Notes: generated by a model not told the origin, from the letters alone. Counted from the first letter of the stretch, positions 29,419 to 39,272 are shown. The stretch is DNA of 64,000 nt from Nostoc sp. S4 (GCA_029379225.1 JAQYWR010000028.1:39414-103413); one strand, 5' to 3'. Numbers and translations: made by a program.

Positions 29419-29457
29419 CAAAGTCAAAAGCTAAGGCTTCCTTAGCTTTTGACTTTG
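29419..29457. repeat. Perfect 18-bp hairpin repeat, rplQ-truA spacer
   Basis: CAAAGTCAAAAGCTAAGG (29419-29436) and its exact reverse complement (29440-29457) flank a three-base loop CTT. Borders are GTCCTCTGTTA on the left and CGCTTTGTCC on the right, shared with elements at 6064, 37274 and 38404. Followed by heptamers to about 29517. Confidence 0.9.
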
Positions 29458-29518
29458 CGCTTTGTCCTTTGTCATTCGTCCTTTGTTCTTTATCTTTTAC
29501 TAATGACCAATGACTATT

Positions 29519-29546
29519 GTACAGACGCGATTAATCGCGTCTGTAC
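29519..29546. repeat. Perfect 28-bp palindrome, rplQ-truA spacer
   Basis: GTACAGACGCGATTAATCGC followed by GTCTGTAC is its own reverse complement over all 28 bases. Related copies are at 28546-28574, 41526-41553 and 49781-49808. It lies 15 bases past the rplQ stop. Confidence 0.95.
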
Positions 29547-29560
29547 TAATTACCAATGAC

Positions 29561-29911
29561 TTAAACCAATTCAATTATTGCCATTTCGGCCTTATCGCCC
29601 CGACGGGGTACGGTATGTAGAATACGAGTATAACCGCCTTGGCGATTACCATAGCGAGTGGGAGCTTGTTCAAACAGAGCGTGAACTAAGTCTTTGTCGA
29701 AGATATAGCCAAGGGCTTCCCGGCGTGCAGCCAAGGAGCCGTTTTTGGCTAGGGTAATCATTTTGTCTACTTCACTTCGCACAACTTTAGCCCGAACTAA
29801 AGTGGTGGTAATCTTACCATGACGGATTAGCTCGGTGGTGAGCGATCGCAGTAAAGCGCGGCGCTGGTCTGCTGGTTTACTAAGTTTTTTGACGCGACAA
29901 CGGTGACGCAT
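29561..29911 (-). CDS. rplQ: 50S ribosomal protein bL17
   Basis: Product of 116 residues, [20 protein letters not shown] then [19 protein letters not shown] and the C-terminal [24 protein letters not shown], all family-typical. It follows rpoA as in the bacterial alpha operon; a spacer packed with repeats separates it from truA. Confidence 0.97.
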   Translation of the reverse strand: MRHRCRVKKLSKPADQRRALLRSLTTELIRHGKITTTLVRAKVVRSEVDKMITLAKNGSLAARREALGYIFDKDLVHALFEQAPTRYGNRQGGYTRILHTVPRRGDKAEMAIIELV

Positions 29912-30032
29912 AATTAGGCACTTATGAACTACAAACGGTTTTCATATCATGTCCAATTAATCACTTATTAAAAAACTCTCTGTGTCTGTGTGTCTGTTTC
30001 AATAATGAGTAATTAACCAGACTCAATATCAC

Positions 30033-30980
30033 TTAAGGGTGTTTAGAGCCTCTTTCTTGGGGCAAGGTGATGCCCAAGCGACGCTGCAAAGCTTCTACGA
30101 CCTCTTCTGCTGACTTTTGACCAAAGTTTTTAATTTCTAGGAGGTCTTCTTGGGTATAATCCAACAAGTCGGCTACAGAATTCACTTGTGCCCGTTTGAG
30201 ACAATTATATGCCCGTACAGAAAGTTGCAACTCTTCGATTGGAATCTGAGCAGTTGGGTCTTCCGAAATTTCTGAACCTGTATCTGTTGGTTCTAAGGAA
30301 ATGTCTTTCAACGGGTTGAATAAATCTACCAAGATTCCAGCAGCGGAGGATAGTGCTTCTTGGGGAGAGATGCTGCCATTTGTCCAAACTTCCAACAACA
30401 GTCGGTCTTTGGTAATTGAGCCATCCCCACGCGCTTCTTCAACACTATAGTTTACTTTTCGCACTGGCATAAACACTGAGTCGATTTGAAGAAAGTCCAA
30501 CGATGTTGCTTCTTCACGCCCTCGCTCTACAGTGCGATAACCTTTACCTTTCTCAATCCTAAATTCCATTTCCAGCTTTCCACCCTCAGCGATGGTGGCT
30601 ACATACTGGGTCGGATCGATGACTTCTACTTCACTAGGTAAATCAAAATGCGCCGCAGTAATTGTTGCTGGGCCGTTAACGAGTAACCGACCAATCTGGG
30701 GTTGCGAGGAATAATTTTTCAGGATAACTTCCTTCATTTTCATGAGGATTTCCAGCACGTCTTCCCGCACGCCCGGAACTGTAGCAAACTCATGTGAAAC
30801 GCCTGCAATCCTGACTGCTGTAACTGCCGTACCCTCTAAATTCGACAGTAAAACTCGCCGCAACGCGTTGCCAACCGTTGTTCCTTGGCCGCGCTCTAGA
30901 GGTTCCAGAACAAATTTACTGTAATGGTTGCGGCTTTCTTCAGTATAAGACTCTACACATTCAATTTGAAACTGCGCCAC
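30033..30980 (-). CDS. rpoA: RNA polymerase alpha subunit
   Basis: Product of 315 residues. The N-terminal domain (about 1-230) contains FVLEPLERGQGTTVGNALRR and SNLEGTAVTAVRI, the dimerisation and beta-binding core. The C-terminal domain (about 245-310) has ELQLSVRAYNCLKRAQVNSV and EDLLEIKNFGQKSAEEV, the helix-hairpin-helix that contacts promoter DNA and activators. It is preceded by an unusually long 491-base spacer, which may hold its own promoter. Confidence 0.97.
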   Translation of the reverse strand: MAQFQIECVESYTEESRNHYSKFVLEPLERGQGTTVGNALRRVLLSNLEGTAVTAVRIAGVSHEFATVPGVREDVLEILMKMKEVILKNYSSQPQIGRLLVNGPATITAAHFDLPSEVEVIDPTQYVATIAEGGKLEMEFRIEKGKGYRTVERGREEATSLDFLQIDSVFMPVRKVNYSVEEARGDGSITKDRLLLEVWTNGSISPQEALSSAAGILVDLFNPLKDISLEPTDTGSEISEDPTAQIPIEELQLSVRAYNCLKRAQVNSVADLLDYTQEDLLEIKNFGQKSAEEVVEALQRRLGITLPQERGSKHP

Positions 30981-31471
30981 GGATTAGCCTCCCTCTTTTA
31001 AGGTGCTGCTAGCAGACAAATCAATTGCCTCCCGAAATGAGTGTCAATTTTCGATTTTGCGAAAAATTTGATTCCCAAAAGCTGGGACTCAAAGCTTTTC
31101 AAGACGGATTTTTGATTTTTGATTGTGCTTTTTCGGTTCATTTCCCCCTCTTAATATGGGAAAAAAATCTCAAACGATCCTCGATGGGCTTGACTGGGCT
31201 ATCATTAACTTAAAATCTACAAAGTCCCCACCTTTGTTCAGGATTAATCTCAAATCGCAAATCTCAAATCCAAAATTGGTTGATAGTATTTTGGGTTGAC
31301 CGAAGTTTAACAGCTCTCGTTATGGGAAATCTGACGCCCTTCTGTTCGCCCAAACCGTCCAAAGTTTCAGCCTTGACTCAATGCCGTTTCAACACTAGAC
31401 GCCCAAGCGATCAACATTGCAAGTGAATTGATAGCTGCTACTTTTCGTCCTCACTGTCCAAGTTTTGATAA
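30981..31471. other. Long spacer between rpsK and rpoA
   Basis: 491 bases where most neighbours in this cluster are separated by under 200. No gene was found: the one short plus-strand frame (31025-31213) has no support. It contains AATCTCAAATCGCAAATCTC-like repeats around 31245-31280. An internal promoter or processing site for rpoA is plausible but not read directly. Confidence 0.5.
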
Positions 31472-31867
31472 TTAAACTCGACGGCGTTTGGGTGGACGGC
31501 AACCATTGTGAGGAATCGGAGTAATATCCCGAATTAGTGTAATTTCCAGTCCTGCTCCTTGAAGTGCGCGGATAGCCGTTTCTCTACCTGCTCCTGGACC
31601 ACTGACCATTACCTCAATTTGGCGCATCCCTTGATCGATGGCTCGACGGGCTGCACTTTCAGCTGCGGTTTGCGCTGCAAAGGGAGTTCCCTTTTTTGCT
31701 CCCTTAAAACCGCTCGAACCAGCACTAGCCCAAGAGATGACATCTCCATTTTGATCGGTAATGGTGACAATGCTATTGTTGAAAGTAGACTGGATGTATG
31801 CCATCCCATTGGGGACGTTCCGTTTCTGCTTTTTGCTCCCAGATTTTTTAGTTGGTTGTCTGGCCAT
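31472..31867 (-). CDS. rpsK: 30S ribosomal protein uS11
   Basis: Product of 131 residues with [38 protein letters not shown], and the C-terminal [16 protein letters not shown], which forms part of the mRNA exit platform. It follows rpsM after 58 bases. Confidence 0.97.
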   Translation of the reverse strand: MARQPTKKSGSKKQKRNVPNGMAYIQSTFNNSIVTITDQNGDVISWASAGSSGFKGAKKGTPFAAQTAAESAARRAIDQGMRQIEVMVSGPGAGRETAIRALQGAGLEITLIRDITPIPHNGCRPPKRRRV

Positions 31868-31925
31868 ACTTGTTTAGTTGATTTAAAGTAAAACTTGCTT
31901 TGTTTGGCAAGGGTTGTCAAATTAT

Positions 31926-32306
31926 TTATTTACCTGGTGCTTTCTTCTTACCGGCCACTGTCTGCCTTCTCCCTCGACGGGTTCTAGCGTTGGTGCGAGT
32001 TCTCTGTCCTCTGACTGGCAAGCCCATGCGATGACGACGCCCTCTGTAGGTTCCAATGTCAACTAAGCGCTTGATGTTCATCGACTCCAAACGCCGTAAG
32101 TCCCCTTCAACTTCATAGTTGGTTTCTATTTCTGCTCGCAAGTTCGCTACATCAGCATCACTCAAGTCCTTAACGCGGGTGTCTGGGTTTACACCTGTAC
32201 TCGCTAGAATCTCTTGCGATCGCGATAACCCAATTCCAAAAATGTAAGTCAGACCTATTTCGACGCGCTTATCGCGTGGAAGGTCTACTCCGGCAATACG
32301 TGCCAC
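31926..32306 (-). CDS. rpsM: 30S ribosomal protein uS13
   Basis: Product of 126 residues. The family start [20 protein letters not shown] follows a GTG codon at 32306, preceded by GGGAGAG at good spacing; an in-frame TTG two codons upstream is not needed. The end [17 protein letters not shown] is the basic tail contacting tRNA. It sits between rpmJ and rpsK. Confidence 0.95.
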   Translation of the reverse strand: MARIAGVDLPRDKRVEIGLTYIFGIGLSRSQEILASTGVNPDTRVKDLSDADVANLRAEIETNYEVEGDLRRLESMNIKRLVDIGTYRGRRHRMGLPVRGQRTRTNARTRRGRRQTVAGKKKAPGK

Positions 32307-32422
32307 AATCAACTCTCCCTATTGTTCTCGCAATTACTGGTAATTAGAAAAACGTGATGAATCGCGTCTTTTCGTTTAATAATGATTATGCCTATTGCAA
32401 CTCTACTGTGTTGATTGAGGTG

Positions 32423-32536
32423 CTATCCTTGACGTTGCTTGTGTTTGGGATTGACGCAAATCACCATAACGCGACCACGACGTTTGATCACATTACATTT
32501 TTCACAGATTTTCTTGACTGAGGCTCTGACTTTCAT
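32423..32536 (-). CDS. rpmJ: 50S ribosomal protein bL36
   Basis: A 37-residue gene read directly from the minus strand, beginning [20 protein letters not shown] and ending NPKHKQRQG. It has the zinc ligands C11, C14 and C27 plus a histidine at 32, so it is the zinc-binding form. It sits between infA and rpsM, 116 bases from each, in the standard order. Confidence 0.96.
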   Translation of the reverse strand: MKVRASVKKICEKCNVIKRRGRVMVICVNPKHKQRQG

Positions 32537-32652
32537 GCCTTTTCTACTTTGACTCCAAATAGTAAATCATAGCATTTATTAGGAAATTATTCAGCTAAGT
32601 GATTAAGAAACAGTCAAAAAGATGGTTTTATGGTAATATCCTCTACATATAC

Positions 32653-32877
32653 TTACTTCTTTCTGAGTCGGTAGGTGATTCTACCTTTAGTCAAGTCGTA
32701 GGGAGTTAGCTCTACTTTGACGCGATCGCCAGGCAAAATCTTGATATAATTGCGGCGAATCTTGCCAGAAATGTGTGCCAGCACGTTAAAACCATTGTCT
32801 AAGTCAACGCGAAACATCGCATTAGGCAAAGACTCTGTAACCGTGCCTTCCATTTCAATCAAATCTTGCTTAGACAA
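32653..32877 (-). CDS. infA: Translation initiation factor IF-1
   Basis: Product of 74 residues forming the OB fold that blocks the A site during initiation. It includes [43 protein letters not shown] and ITYRLRKK. It is preceded by a 244-base spacer after adk, where many bacteria would have map; no map gene is present here. Confidence 0.97.
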
Positions 32878-33121
32878 TTTGTTTTTTCCTCAACTCAACA
32901 ATCTCCAGTTCATTTGCAGTACTTTATCTGCCATAGAACACACTTTGAGAAATATATCAACAGTTTCTTAATATATTTTAGCTAAATTTGTTCAACTTCC
33001 TGAGTGGATATGGGTCAAACAAGGACTGTGGGAGAGATGGTAGGAACAAGAAGCTTTTATATCATCTCTTTACACTCCCTCTTCTTTCCACACTCCCTTA
33101 TCCCTCTGACCTCACTCATAC

Positions 33122-33673
33122 TTAAGCAATTATCTTTTGCAGTTCATCAGTGACTTCTTCTTGGGACTGATTGCCATTGACTGTTAAAAGTTTTTGGCGA
33201 TCGCGATAATAATCAATTAAAGGTGCAGTTTCAGCACGATAAACTTCTAAACGACGACGAATCACTTGTTCGTTATCATCTTTTCGTCCTCGTGCAAGTA
33301 AACGTCCTATTACTATCTCATCTGGGACTTCCAAGCTGACTACTCTTTCACCAGACTGGTCTAGCTGTTCGAGTAATTCCTCAAGAAAAACTGCTTGTTT
33401 AACAGTCCGAGGAAAACCATCGAGAATCCAACCATGCTTGGCATCTAACTGACTCAGCCTCTCCTGTACCATTTCCTGTACTAGAATATCTGGAACTAGT
33501 TCCCCTTTATCCATATAACTTTGAGCTTTAATGCCCAAACGGGTTTGCTTTTCTAATGCTTGGCGCAATATATCACCCGTAGAAACATGGGGAACATGGC
33601 TATGGTCAGCTAATGTCTTAGCTTGTGTTCCTTTTCCAGCTCCAGGCGGTCCCAAGAAGATTAGTCGCGTCAC
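33122..33673 (-). CDS. adk: Adenylate kinase
   Basis: Catalyses ATP + AMP to 2 ADP. It is 183 residues, the short form with a reduced LID (LARGRKDDNEQVIRRRLEVY) and no zinc cysteines. The P-loop is GPPGAGKGTQ at 8-17, and the AMP-binding parts are STGDILRQA and LDGFPRT. Its ATG shares one base with the secY stop, indicating coupling. Confidence 0.96.
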   Translation of the reverse strand: MTRLIFLGPPGAGKGTQAKTLADHSHVPHVSTGDILRQALEKQTRLGIKAQSYMDKGELVPDILVQEMVQERLSQLDAKHGWILDGFPRTVKQAVFLEELLEQLDQSGERVVSLEVPDEIVIGRLLARGRKDDNEQVIRRRLEVYRAETAPLIDYYRDRQKLLTVNGNQSQEEVTDELQKIIA

Positions 33674-34986
33674 TATTGTTTCACCATTCCTTCATAGCGC
33701 TGAGAGATAACGTAAGTTTGTATTTGTCTTGCCGTATCAATCGCCACACCAACTAAAATTAACAAAGATGTAGCACCCAATCCCTTAAATGTAGGTACTC
33801 CTAAAGCACTTTCTACACCTGTTGGGATAATAGCAACTAAGCCCAAAAAGATAGCACCCAAAAAAGTGAGTCGATTCGACACCCGTTCGATATACTCGCT
33901 AGTTGCCTTACCAGGACGAATACCTGGAATACTAGAACCCATTTTCTTCAAATTTTGCGCCACATCTACTGGGTTGAGGATTAACGAAGAATAGAAGTAG
34001 CTAAAGAAAACGATGGAGATCATGTAAACCAAGGCATAGACCCAAGAGCTAGAACCGCTGGGACTCAAGTAAGTGTTAACTATATTTGCCAATTCAGCAT
34101 TTTTAGTGAAATTGGCGATTAATAGTGGCAAACTGAGGATAGCAGCAGCAAAAATAATTGGCATCACGCCGCCTTGATTCAGGCGCAAGGGTAGAAAGCT
34201 ACGCTGCTCCGCCAAAACTCGCCGACCTACTTGGCGACGAGCCGAAATAATTGGGATGCGACGCATTCCTTCTTGCACAATCACAATTCCAACAATTGTC
34301 GCCAGGAAAACTAAGATTAGCACGATTACGCGGCCTACTGTTTCCCGACCGCCAACTTGCACTAACTCAATGGTTTGACCTAAAGATTTTGGTAATGAGG
34401 CGACAATGTTGACAAAAATTAACAATGATGCCCCATTCCCAATTCCGCGTTCTGTAATCAGTTCTGATGCCCACATGACGAACATGGAACCAGCAGTCAG
34501 AGCAATTGCAGTTTCAGCTACAAATAGTGGCCCTGGGTTTAAGGCAAACTGCTGCAAGAATAATGCCGAAAAAGCCGTACTTTGAACAATTGCCCACCCT
34601 AAGGATACATAGCGGGTAATTTGTGATATTTTTCGCCGACCAGCTTCACCTTCATTTTTCTGTAAATTTTCTAAAGATGGAATCGCAGCCGTGAGCAATT
34701 GGATGATAATAGACGCATTAATGAACGGCAAAATTCCTAAAGCAAAGACTCCCAAAGTCGAAAGTCCTCGCCCGGAGAATATATCCAATAAACCGAATAT
34801 GGAATTATTGCCCGATATGGCCTCATGAAACCGCCCTCTATCAATTCCTGGCACGGGCAAGAAGATGCCTAAGCGAACCAAAATTAAAATACCAACAGTC
34901 ACAAGCAGCCTACCTCTAAGCCCAGCTGCTTGTGCCATCTGCATAAAAGTTTCTTGAGCCGTTGGGGCTTTATCTCGACTGATCAT
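33673..34986 (-). CDS. secY: Preprotein translocase subunit SecY
   Basis: Central channel of the Sec translocon, also used for thylakoid targeting in cyanobacteria. The 437-residue protein has about ten membrane helices, with GIFLPVPGIDRG in the first periplasmic region, the lateral-gate helix LGILPFINASIIIQLL, and the cytoplasmic loops RRIPIISARRQ and GSSIPGIRPGKATSEYIE. It lies between rplO and adk. The partner secG is at 17247. Confidence 0.97.
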   Translation of the reverse strand: MISRDKAPTAQETFMQMAQAAGLRGRLLVTVGILILVRLGIFLPVPGIDRGRFHEAISGNNSIFGLLDIFSGRGLSTLGVFALGILPFINASIIIQLLTAAIPSLENLQKNEGEAGRRKISQITRYVSLGWAIVQSTAFSALFLQQFALNPGPLFVAETAIALTAGSMFVMWASELITERGIGNGASLLIFVNIVASLPKSLGQTIELVQVGGRETVGRVIVLILVFLATIVGIVIVQEGMRRIPIISARRQVGRRVLAEQRSFLPLRLNQGGVMPIIFAAAILSLPLLIANFTKNAELANIVNTYLSPSGSSSWVYALVYMISIVFFSYFYSSLILNPVDVAQNLKKMGSSIPGIRPGKATSEYIERVSNRLTFLGAIFLGLVAIIPTGVESALGVPTFKGLGATSLLILVGVAIDTARQIQTYVISQRYEGMVKQ

Positions 34987-35060
34987 AGAGTGCTACCTTT
35001 GTATTGAACCAGGCGCTGGCAGCGAGTTGGCTTGCATTTAAGTGCGCTATTCCGGCTCAC

Positions 35061-35504
35061 TCATAAAACTTCACAACTCCCACCAGCTGCTTCAATTTTG
35101 CTCCGAGCTGTACCTGTGAAAGCTGCCGCTTGTACCTTGAGCGGAACGCTCAATTCCCCGTTACCTAAAATTTTCAACGGCCCTTTAGCACCAGTGATGA
35201 GACCTGCTGCTTTTAAGGAGGTCAAAGTTACTTCTGTATTAGCGGGAAGGGAGGCGAGCTTCTCTACATTAATCGTAGTGTAATTCTTCCGATTCACAAT
35301 CGGAAAGCCCTTGAGTTTGGGTAAGCGGCGGTACAATGGCTGTTGACCACCTTCAAAACCTGGTCTAGTACTACTACCAGAGCGAGATTTTTGACCCCGC
35401 ATACCTAGACCAGCACTAGCACCTTGACCAGCAGAAATACCCCTAGCTACACGGCGGCGGCGTTTTTTTGAGCCGACTTGCGGCTTAACATCGTTGAGTC
35501 TCAT
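35061..35504 (-). CDS. rplO: 50S ribosomal protein uL15
   Basis: Product of 147 residues. The glycine- and arginine-rich N-terminus [20 protein letters not shown] and the core [20 protein letters not shown] are diagnostic. It starts 93 bases after rpsE across a heptamer-bearing spacer. There is no rpmD (L30) between rpsE and rplO, as usual in cyanobacteria. Confidence 0.96.
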   Translation of the reverse strand: MRLNDVKPQVGSKKRRRRVARGISAGQGASAGLGMRGQKSRSGSSTRPGFEGGQQPLYRRLPKLKGFPIVNRKNYTTINVEKLASLPANTEVTLTSLKAAGLITGAKGPLKILGNGELSVPLKVQAAAFTGTARSKIEAAGGSCEVL

Positions 35505-35509
35505 AAGCT

Positions 35510-35597
35510 AAAAGTGTCATTTGTAGTTTGTCATTTGTTGTTTTTAGTTTGTCATTTGTCGTTTGCAAATATCTAATGACCAATGACCAATGACTAA
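35510..35597. repeat. Heptamer array, rpsE-rplO spacer
   Basis: TGTCATTTGTAGTTTGTCATTTG-type heptamers at 35514-35562 face AATGACCAATGACCAATGAC-type heptamers at 35574-35597, so the two arms are imperfect inverted copies. Confidence 0.8.
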
Positions 35598-36125
35598 TTA
35601 GATGTAGAGATTTTCAATAGTAATACCGCGATCTTCAGCAACTTCAGAAAGAGTACGCAGTGTAGACAAAGCGTTGACTGCGGCTCTAGCATTGTTGAGC
35701 GGATTATTAGAGCCAAGTTGCTTAGCTAAGACGTTGCGAACTCCTGCCAATTCCAACACCGTCCGTACAGCACCACCAGCAATTACACCAGTACCAGGTG
35801 CGGCTGGACGCATAATCACCTTTGCACCACCACCGACACCATCAATGGGATGGGGGATGGAGTTGGATTTGGTGATTGGGATATCAATGAGGTGTTTTTT
35901 GCCATCGGCTACACCTTTTTTCACTGCGCCAATTACATCAGAGGCTTTGCCTACTCCTACCCCAACTTGACCGCGTTCGTTACCTACGACTACAATCGCC
36001 CGGAAGCTAAGTTTTTTACCTCCTTTGACGACCTTACTCACCCGTCTGATTTGGATCACCCGCTCTTGCCAAGTAGTTTCTTCTTTTTTGGCTCGCTTTG
36101 TTCTAGTTTTTCGCTCTGTTGCCAT
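35598..36125 (-). CDS. rpsE: 30S ribosomal protein uS5
   Basis: Product of 175 residues. The dsRNA-binding N domain has [20 protein letters not shown] and [17 protein letters not shown]. The C domain has [20 protein letters not shown] and ends ENLYI. The N-terminal lysine-rich stretch (TKRAKKEE) is normal for cyanobacteria. Upstream is a 194-base repeat-loaded spacer after rplR. Confidence 0.96.
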   Translation of the reverse strand: MATERKTRTKRAKKEETTWQERVIQIRRVSKVVKGGKKLSFRAIVVVGNERGQVGVGVGKASDVIGAVKKGVADGKKHLIDIPITKSNSIPHPIDGVGGGAKVIMRPAAPGTGVIAGGAVRTVLELAGVRNVLAKQLGSNNPLNNARAAVNALSTLRTLSEVAEDRGITIENLYI

Positions 36126-36146
36126 AATGAATGCTCTGTTAACGTC

Positions 36147-36318
36147 ATTTGTCAGTTGTCATTTGTCCTTTGTCATTTGTCCTTTGTCATTTGTCCAATA
36201 ACTAATGACCCTTCAGGTGACGCTCCTGCGTCGCTAGCGCTGCGCTTACGCCAGTTACTCATGGGGAAACCAAACCCCCAAGACCGCACTGACTCACCAA
36301 TGACTAATGACTAATGAC
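36147..36318. repeat. Composite repeat spacer between rplR and rpsE
   Basis: TTTGTCA/TTTGTCC heptamers (36148-36197) and AATGACT heptamers (36298-36318) bracket an interior of GC-rich inverted segments (GACGCTCCTGCGTCGCTAGC near 36220) and an unrelated GGGGAAACCAAACCCCC hairpin near 36260-36280. The design matches the deoC-recO spacer. Confidence 0.75.
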
Positions 36319-36319
36319 T

Positions 36320-36682
36320 TTAGAAATCTAAACCAGCTTCGCGTGCGGCATCAGCTAGTGCTTGAACACGACCATGATATAGGTTGCCACCGCGATCAAA
36401 GACTACTTTAGTGATACCTTTTTCTAGCGATCGCACTGCTATCAACTTCCCAACTTGTACTGAGGCGTCGCGATTCGCGCCTGAAGCTAAACTCGATTTC
36501 AACTCTGGTTCTACGGTTGATGCTGCCACTAAGGTGTGATGCTTTGTATCATCAATTACCTGTGCATAAATATGCTCGTTAGAACGAAATATTGCTAAAC
36601 GTGGGCGTTCCGGAGAGCCAATAACTCTGCCACGAACGCGTCGATGGCGACGCTGTTTTGATTCTCTACGAGTAAGTTTCAT
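36320..36682 (-). CDS. rplR: 50S ribosomal protein uL18
   Basis: Product of 120 residues that binds 5S rRNA. It shows [34 protein letters not shown] and the C-terminal [20 protein letters not shown]. It starts two bases after the rplF stop. Confidence 0.96.
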   Translation of the reverse strand: MKLTRRESKQRRHRRVRGRVIGSPERPRLAIFRSNEHIYAQVIDDTKHHTLVAASTVEPELKSSLASGANRDASVQVGKLIAVRSLEKGITKVVFDRGGNLYHGRVQALADAAREAGLDF

Positions 36683-36684
36683 TT

Positions 36685-37233
36685 TTACTTCTTACCACTC
36701 TTACCAGTTTTACCAGCTTTACGTCTTACCGCTTCACCGGCATAGCGAATACCTTTGCCTTTATAAGGTTCTGGCGCGCGAACGGCACGAATTTTTGCTG
36801 CTGTGTTACCCACAATTTCTTTGTCGTAGCCGCTAACGATTACGTTAGTGGTACCTTCGACTGCAAACTGAATTCCTTCTGGTGGTTCAATTTGTATCTG
36901 ATGGCTGTAACCCATATTCAAAACTAGGTTACGTCCTTGAACTTGTGCCCGGTAACCAACACCTTGAATTTCCAAGCGCCGCTGAAAACCTTGGGAAACT
37001 CCCTCAACCATGTTGGCAACTAAAGTCCGGCTCAAACCGTGTAGCTGCCTGGAGGTACGGGTATCGTCTCTGCGAGTTACTTGTAATATTTCTCCCTCTT
37101 GGGAGACGATAACGTTAGCAGGTAAATTGCGAGAAAGTTCTCCTTTAGGCCCTTTCACCACAACGTTAGTACCGTCAATTGCCACTTGTACTTTGGCGGG
37201 AATAGTAATTGGACGTTTACCAATACGAGACAT
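36685..37233 (-). CDS. rplF: 50S ribosomal protein uL6
   Basis: Product of 182 residues with two repeated alpha/beta domains. [20 protein letters not shown] opens the protein, and the conserved C-terminal block is [17 protein letters not shown]. An AAAGGA nine bases before the ATG comes from the TTTGTCC heptamer spacer. It is near-contiguous with rplR. Confidence 0.97.
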   Translation of the reverse strand: MSRIGKRPITIPAKVQVAIDGTNVVVKGPKGELSRNLPANVIVSQEGEILQVTRRDDTRTSRQLHGLSRTLVANMVEGVSQGFQRRLEIQGVGYRAQVQGRNLVLNMGYSHQIQIEPPEGIQFAVEGTTNVIVSGYDKEIVGNTAAKIRAVRAPEPYKGKGIRYAGEAVRRKAGKTGKSGKK

Positions 37234-37239
37234 GATTTT

Positions 37240-37351
37240 TTGTCCTTTGTTATTTGTCCTTTGTCCTCTGTTACAAAGTTCTGATCTAAGGAAGTCTTAG
37301 CTCAGACTTTGGCCTTTGTCCTTTGTTAATGACAAATGACCAATGACTAAT
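37240..37351. repeat. Hairpin and heptamer spacer between rpsH and rplF
   Basis: TTTGTCC heptamers flank a hairpin of the CAAAGT...ACTTTG family at 37274-37311, in which CTAAG/CTTAG and CAAAGT/ACTTTG arms pair with small mismatches. AATGACAAATGACCAATGAC-type heptamers complete the left side of rpsH. Confidence 0.8.
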
Positions 37352-37362
37352 GATCAAATAGA

Positions 37363-37764
37363 CTACCAAACGTAGCAAAGCACTTCGCCACCCAAGTTTT
37401 GACGCCGCGCTTCGCGGTCAGTCATAATACCACTGGATGTGGAAATAATGGCGATGCCGATGCCGCCTAATACCCTTGGTAATTCTTTTCTATTGGAGTA
37501 AACACGCAAACCAGGTTTACTGACTCGCTTCAGGGCGGTGATCAGAGGCTGACGATTCTTACCCTTGTATTTCAAGGAAATCACCAGATTGCGTTTTACT
37601 TCATCTCCAGCTTCTTCAAATTCACCAATAAAACCTTCTTCCCGCAGCACTTTGGCAATACTACGGGTCATTTTTGTTGCTGGCACTTGTGTAGTTTGAT
37701 GCCGTGCCAGGTTGGCATTGCGGATGCGCGTCAGCATATCTGCAATTGTGTCGTTAGCCGCCAT
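37363..37764 (-). CDS. rpsH: 30S ribosomal protein uS8
   Basis: Product of 133 residues that binds the central domain of 16S rRNA. It shows [19 protein letters not shown], the middle block [20 protein letters not shown], and the C-terminal [15 protein letters not shown] followed by GGEVLCYVW. It is 20 bases after rplE; rpsN is absent between them, as in cyanobacteria. Confidence 0.97.
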   Translation of the reverse strand: MAANDTIADMLTRIRNANLARHQTTQVPATKMTRSIAKVLREEGFIGEFEEAGDEVKRNLVISLKYKGKNRQPLITALKRVSKPGLRVYSNRKELPRVLGGIGIAIISTSSGIMTDREARRQNLGGEVLCYVW

Positions 37765-37784
37765 CGTTCCCTCTATAGATGAAC

Positions 37785-38333
37785 TTATTGATCGCGAAAG
37801 GGCATTCCTAATTCTTTGAGTAAGGCGCGACCCTCTTCGTCATTTTTCGCTGTGGTAATGATGGAAATATCCAAACCACGGATTTGATCGATGCTATCGT
37901 ACTCGACCTCTGGAAAAATTAACTGTTCTCTAACACCCAGAGTATAGTTACCGCGTCCATCAAAGCTTTTAGGGCTGACGCCGCGAAAATCTCGAATTCT
38001 GGGTAGTGACAAGCTAACAAGTCGGTCGAGAAAGGCATACATTCTCTCGCCTCTGAGGGTCACCATAATACCCACAGGCATACCTTGACGAATTTTAAAG
38101 CCAGCGATCGCTTTTTTCGCCCGCGTCACTACTGGTTTTTGACCAGTGATTACCCCAATTTCGTTGATAGATGCTTCCAGCGCCTTCGCATTTTGAGCTG
38201 CTTCACCCAAACCGCGATTGAGAGTAATTTTTACTAACTTCGGTACTTGATGAACGTTAGTAAATTGAAACTGAGAAGTCAGTTTGGGGATGATTGTCTC
38301 TTGGTATAAGGTTTTAAGTCTTGTTGTCGCCAT
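37785..38333 (-). CDS. rplE: 50S ribosomal protein uL5
   Basis: Product of 182 residues that binds 5S rRNA and contacts S13. [36 protein letters not shown] and the end [15 protein letters not shown] are family-typical. The ribosome binding site AGGA, nine bases before the ATG, lies in a TTTGTCC-like heptamer. Confidence 0.97.
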   Translation of the reverse strand: MATTRLKTLYQETIIPKLTSQFQFTNVHQVPKLVKITLNRGLGEAAQNAKALEASINEIGVITGQKPVVTRAKKAIAGFKIRQGMPVGIMVTLRGERMYAFLDRLVSLSLPRIRDFRGVSPKSFDGRGNYTLGVREQLIFPEVEYDSIDQIRGLDISIITTAKNDEEGRALLKELGMPFRDQ

Positions 38334-38403
38334 AGTTTTTTGTCCTATATCCCTGGGCTTGGTCAGGGAACCTTTATTGCCGTTTGTTATTAGTCCTCTC
38401 TTA

Positions 38404-38442
38404 CAAAGTTCCGATCTAAGGAAGCTTTAGCTTTTGACTTTG
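38404..38442. repeat. Hairpin repeat in rplX-rplE spacer
   Basis: CAAAGTTCCGATCTAAGG and CTTTAGCTTTTGACTTTG pair imperfectly around AAG. It has the same borders (GTCCTCTCTTA, GCGCTTTATCC) as the perfect hairpin at 29419-29457; heptamers follow to 38506. Confidence 0.85.
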
Positions 38443-38506
38443 CGCTTTATCCTTTGCCCTTTGTCCAATAACTTATGACAAATGACTAATGACCAACGAC
38501 TAATAA

Positions 38507-38860
38507 CTATTTATCCAGAATTTCACCAGTTTTCTTCAGCTTTCTGACTTTTTTACCTTCTGGCGTAAAGGTATAACAAACACGACTGGCAACGTTTTGC
38601 TTGGTGGAATAAAGCATGACGTTGGAGCTATGAATGGGGAATTCTTGGGTGACAATCCGCCCTGATTCTCCTTCTTGCTGGGGTTTGACGTGCTTAGTTT
38701 TAATATTGACACCTTTAACGACAACTTTACTCAGTTGGGGAAGTGCTTGGATAATTTCCCCAACTTTTCCTTTGTCTTTACCAGTAATTACTTGTACGGT
38801 GTCGCCAGTTTTGACGTGCATTTTGTGGAATATTTTGGGCGTACCCTGTTTGGCTGCCAT
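38507..38860 (-). CDS. rplX: 50S ribosomal protein uL24
   Basis: Product of 117 residues. The KOW motif [19 protein letters not shown] near residues 19-37 and [20 protein letters not shown] are diagnostic. Its start overlaps the rplN stop by one base. It is followed by a 173-base spacer containing a hairpin repeat. Confidence 0.96.
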   Translation of the reverse strand: MAAKQGTPKIFHKMHVKTGDTVQVITGKDKGKVGEIIQALPQLSKVVVKGVNIKTKHVKPQQEGESGRIVTQEFPIHSSNVMLYSTKQNVASRVCYTFTPEGKKVRKLKKTGEILDK

Positions 38861-39228
38861 TACAGCACCTCCGGAGCCAGAGAAACAATTTTGGTAAAGT
38901 TTTTATCGCGCAGTTCCCGAGCAACTGGGCCAAAAACCCGCGTTCCTCTAGGATTACCGTCTTTGTTAATAATTACAGCGGCGTTATCGTCAAAGCGAAT
39001 ACTCATACCACTATCACGATTTACAGCTTTGCGAGTCCGGACAATTACTGCTTCCACAACATCAGACTTTTTAACAGCCATGTTCGGTGTAGCATCTTTA
39101 ACAACAGCAATAATCTTATCGCCAATAAAACCATAACGACGGTTACCTCCGCCCAATACACGGATGCACATTAGTTTGCGGGCACCGCTATTATCTGCGA
39201 CATTTAAGTAAGTCTGGGGTTGAATCAC
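38860..39228 (-). CDS. rplN: 50S ribosomal protein uL14
   Basis: Product of 122 residues. It opens [20 protein letters not shown], has [15 protein letters not shown] and ends [16 protein letters not shown]14 is the ribosomal docking site of the silencing factor RsfS, whose gene is at 6844-7302. Overlaps rplX by one base. Confidence 0.97.
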   Translation of the reverse strand: MIQPQTYLNVADNSGARKLMCIRVLGGGNRRYGFIGDKIIAVVKDATPNMAVKKSDVVEAVIVRTRKAVNRDSGMSIRFDDNAAVIINKDGNPRGTRVFGPVARELRDKNFTKIVSLAPEVL

Positions 39229-39272
39229 GATTTTAGTCCCTTATAATGTTGTTAAAATAACAACTAAAAAGT

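Noticed and set aside
31025..31213. Plus-strand frame of 62 codons between rpsK and rpoA
   Set aside because: Antisense to the cluster, no ribosome binding site, no recognisable product.
32307..32312. TTG start for rpsM two codons upstream
   Set aside because: The GTG at 32306 matches the universal S13 N-terminus and has GGGAGAG at better spacing.
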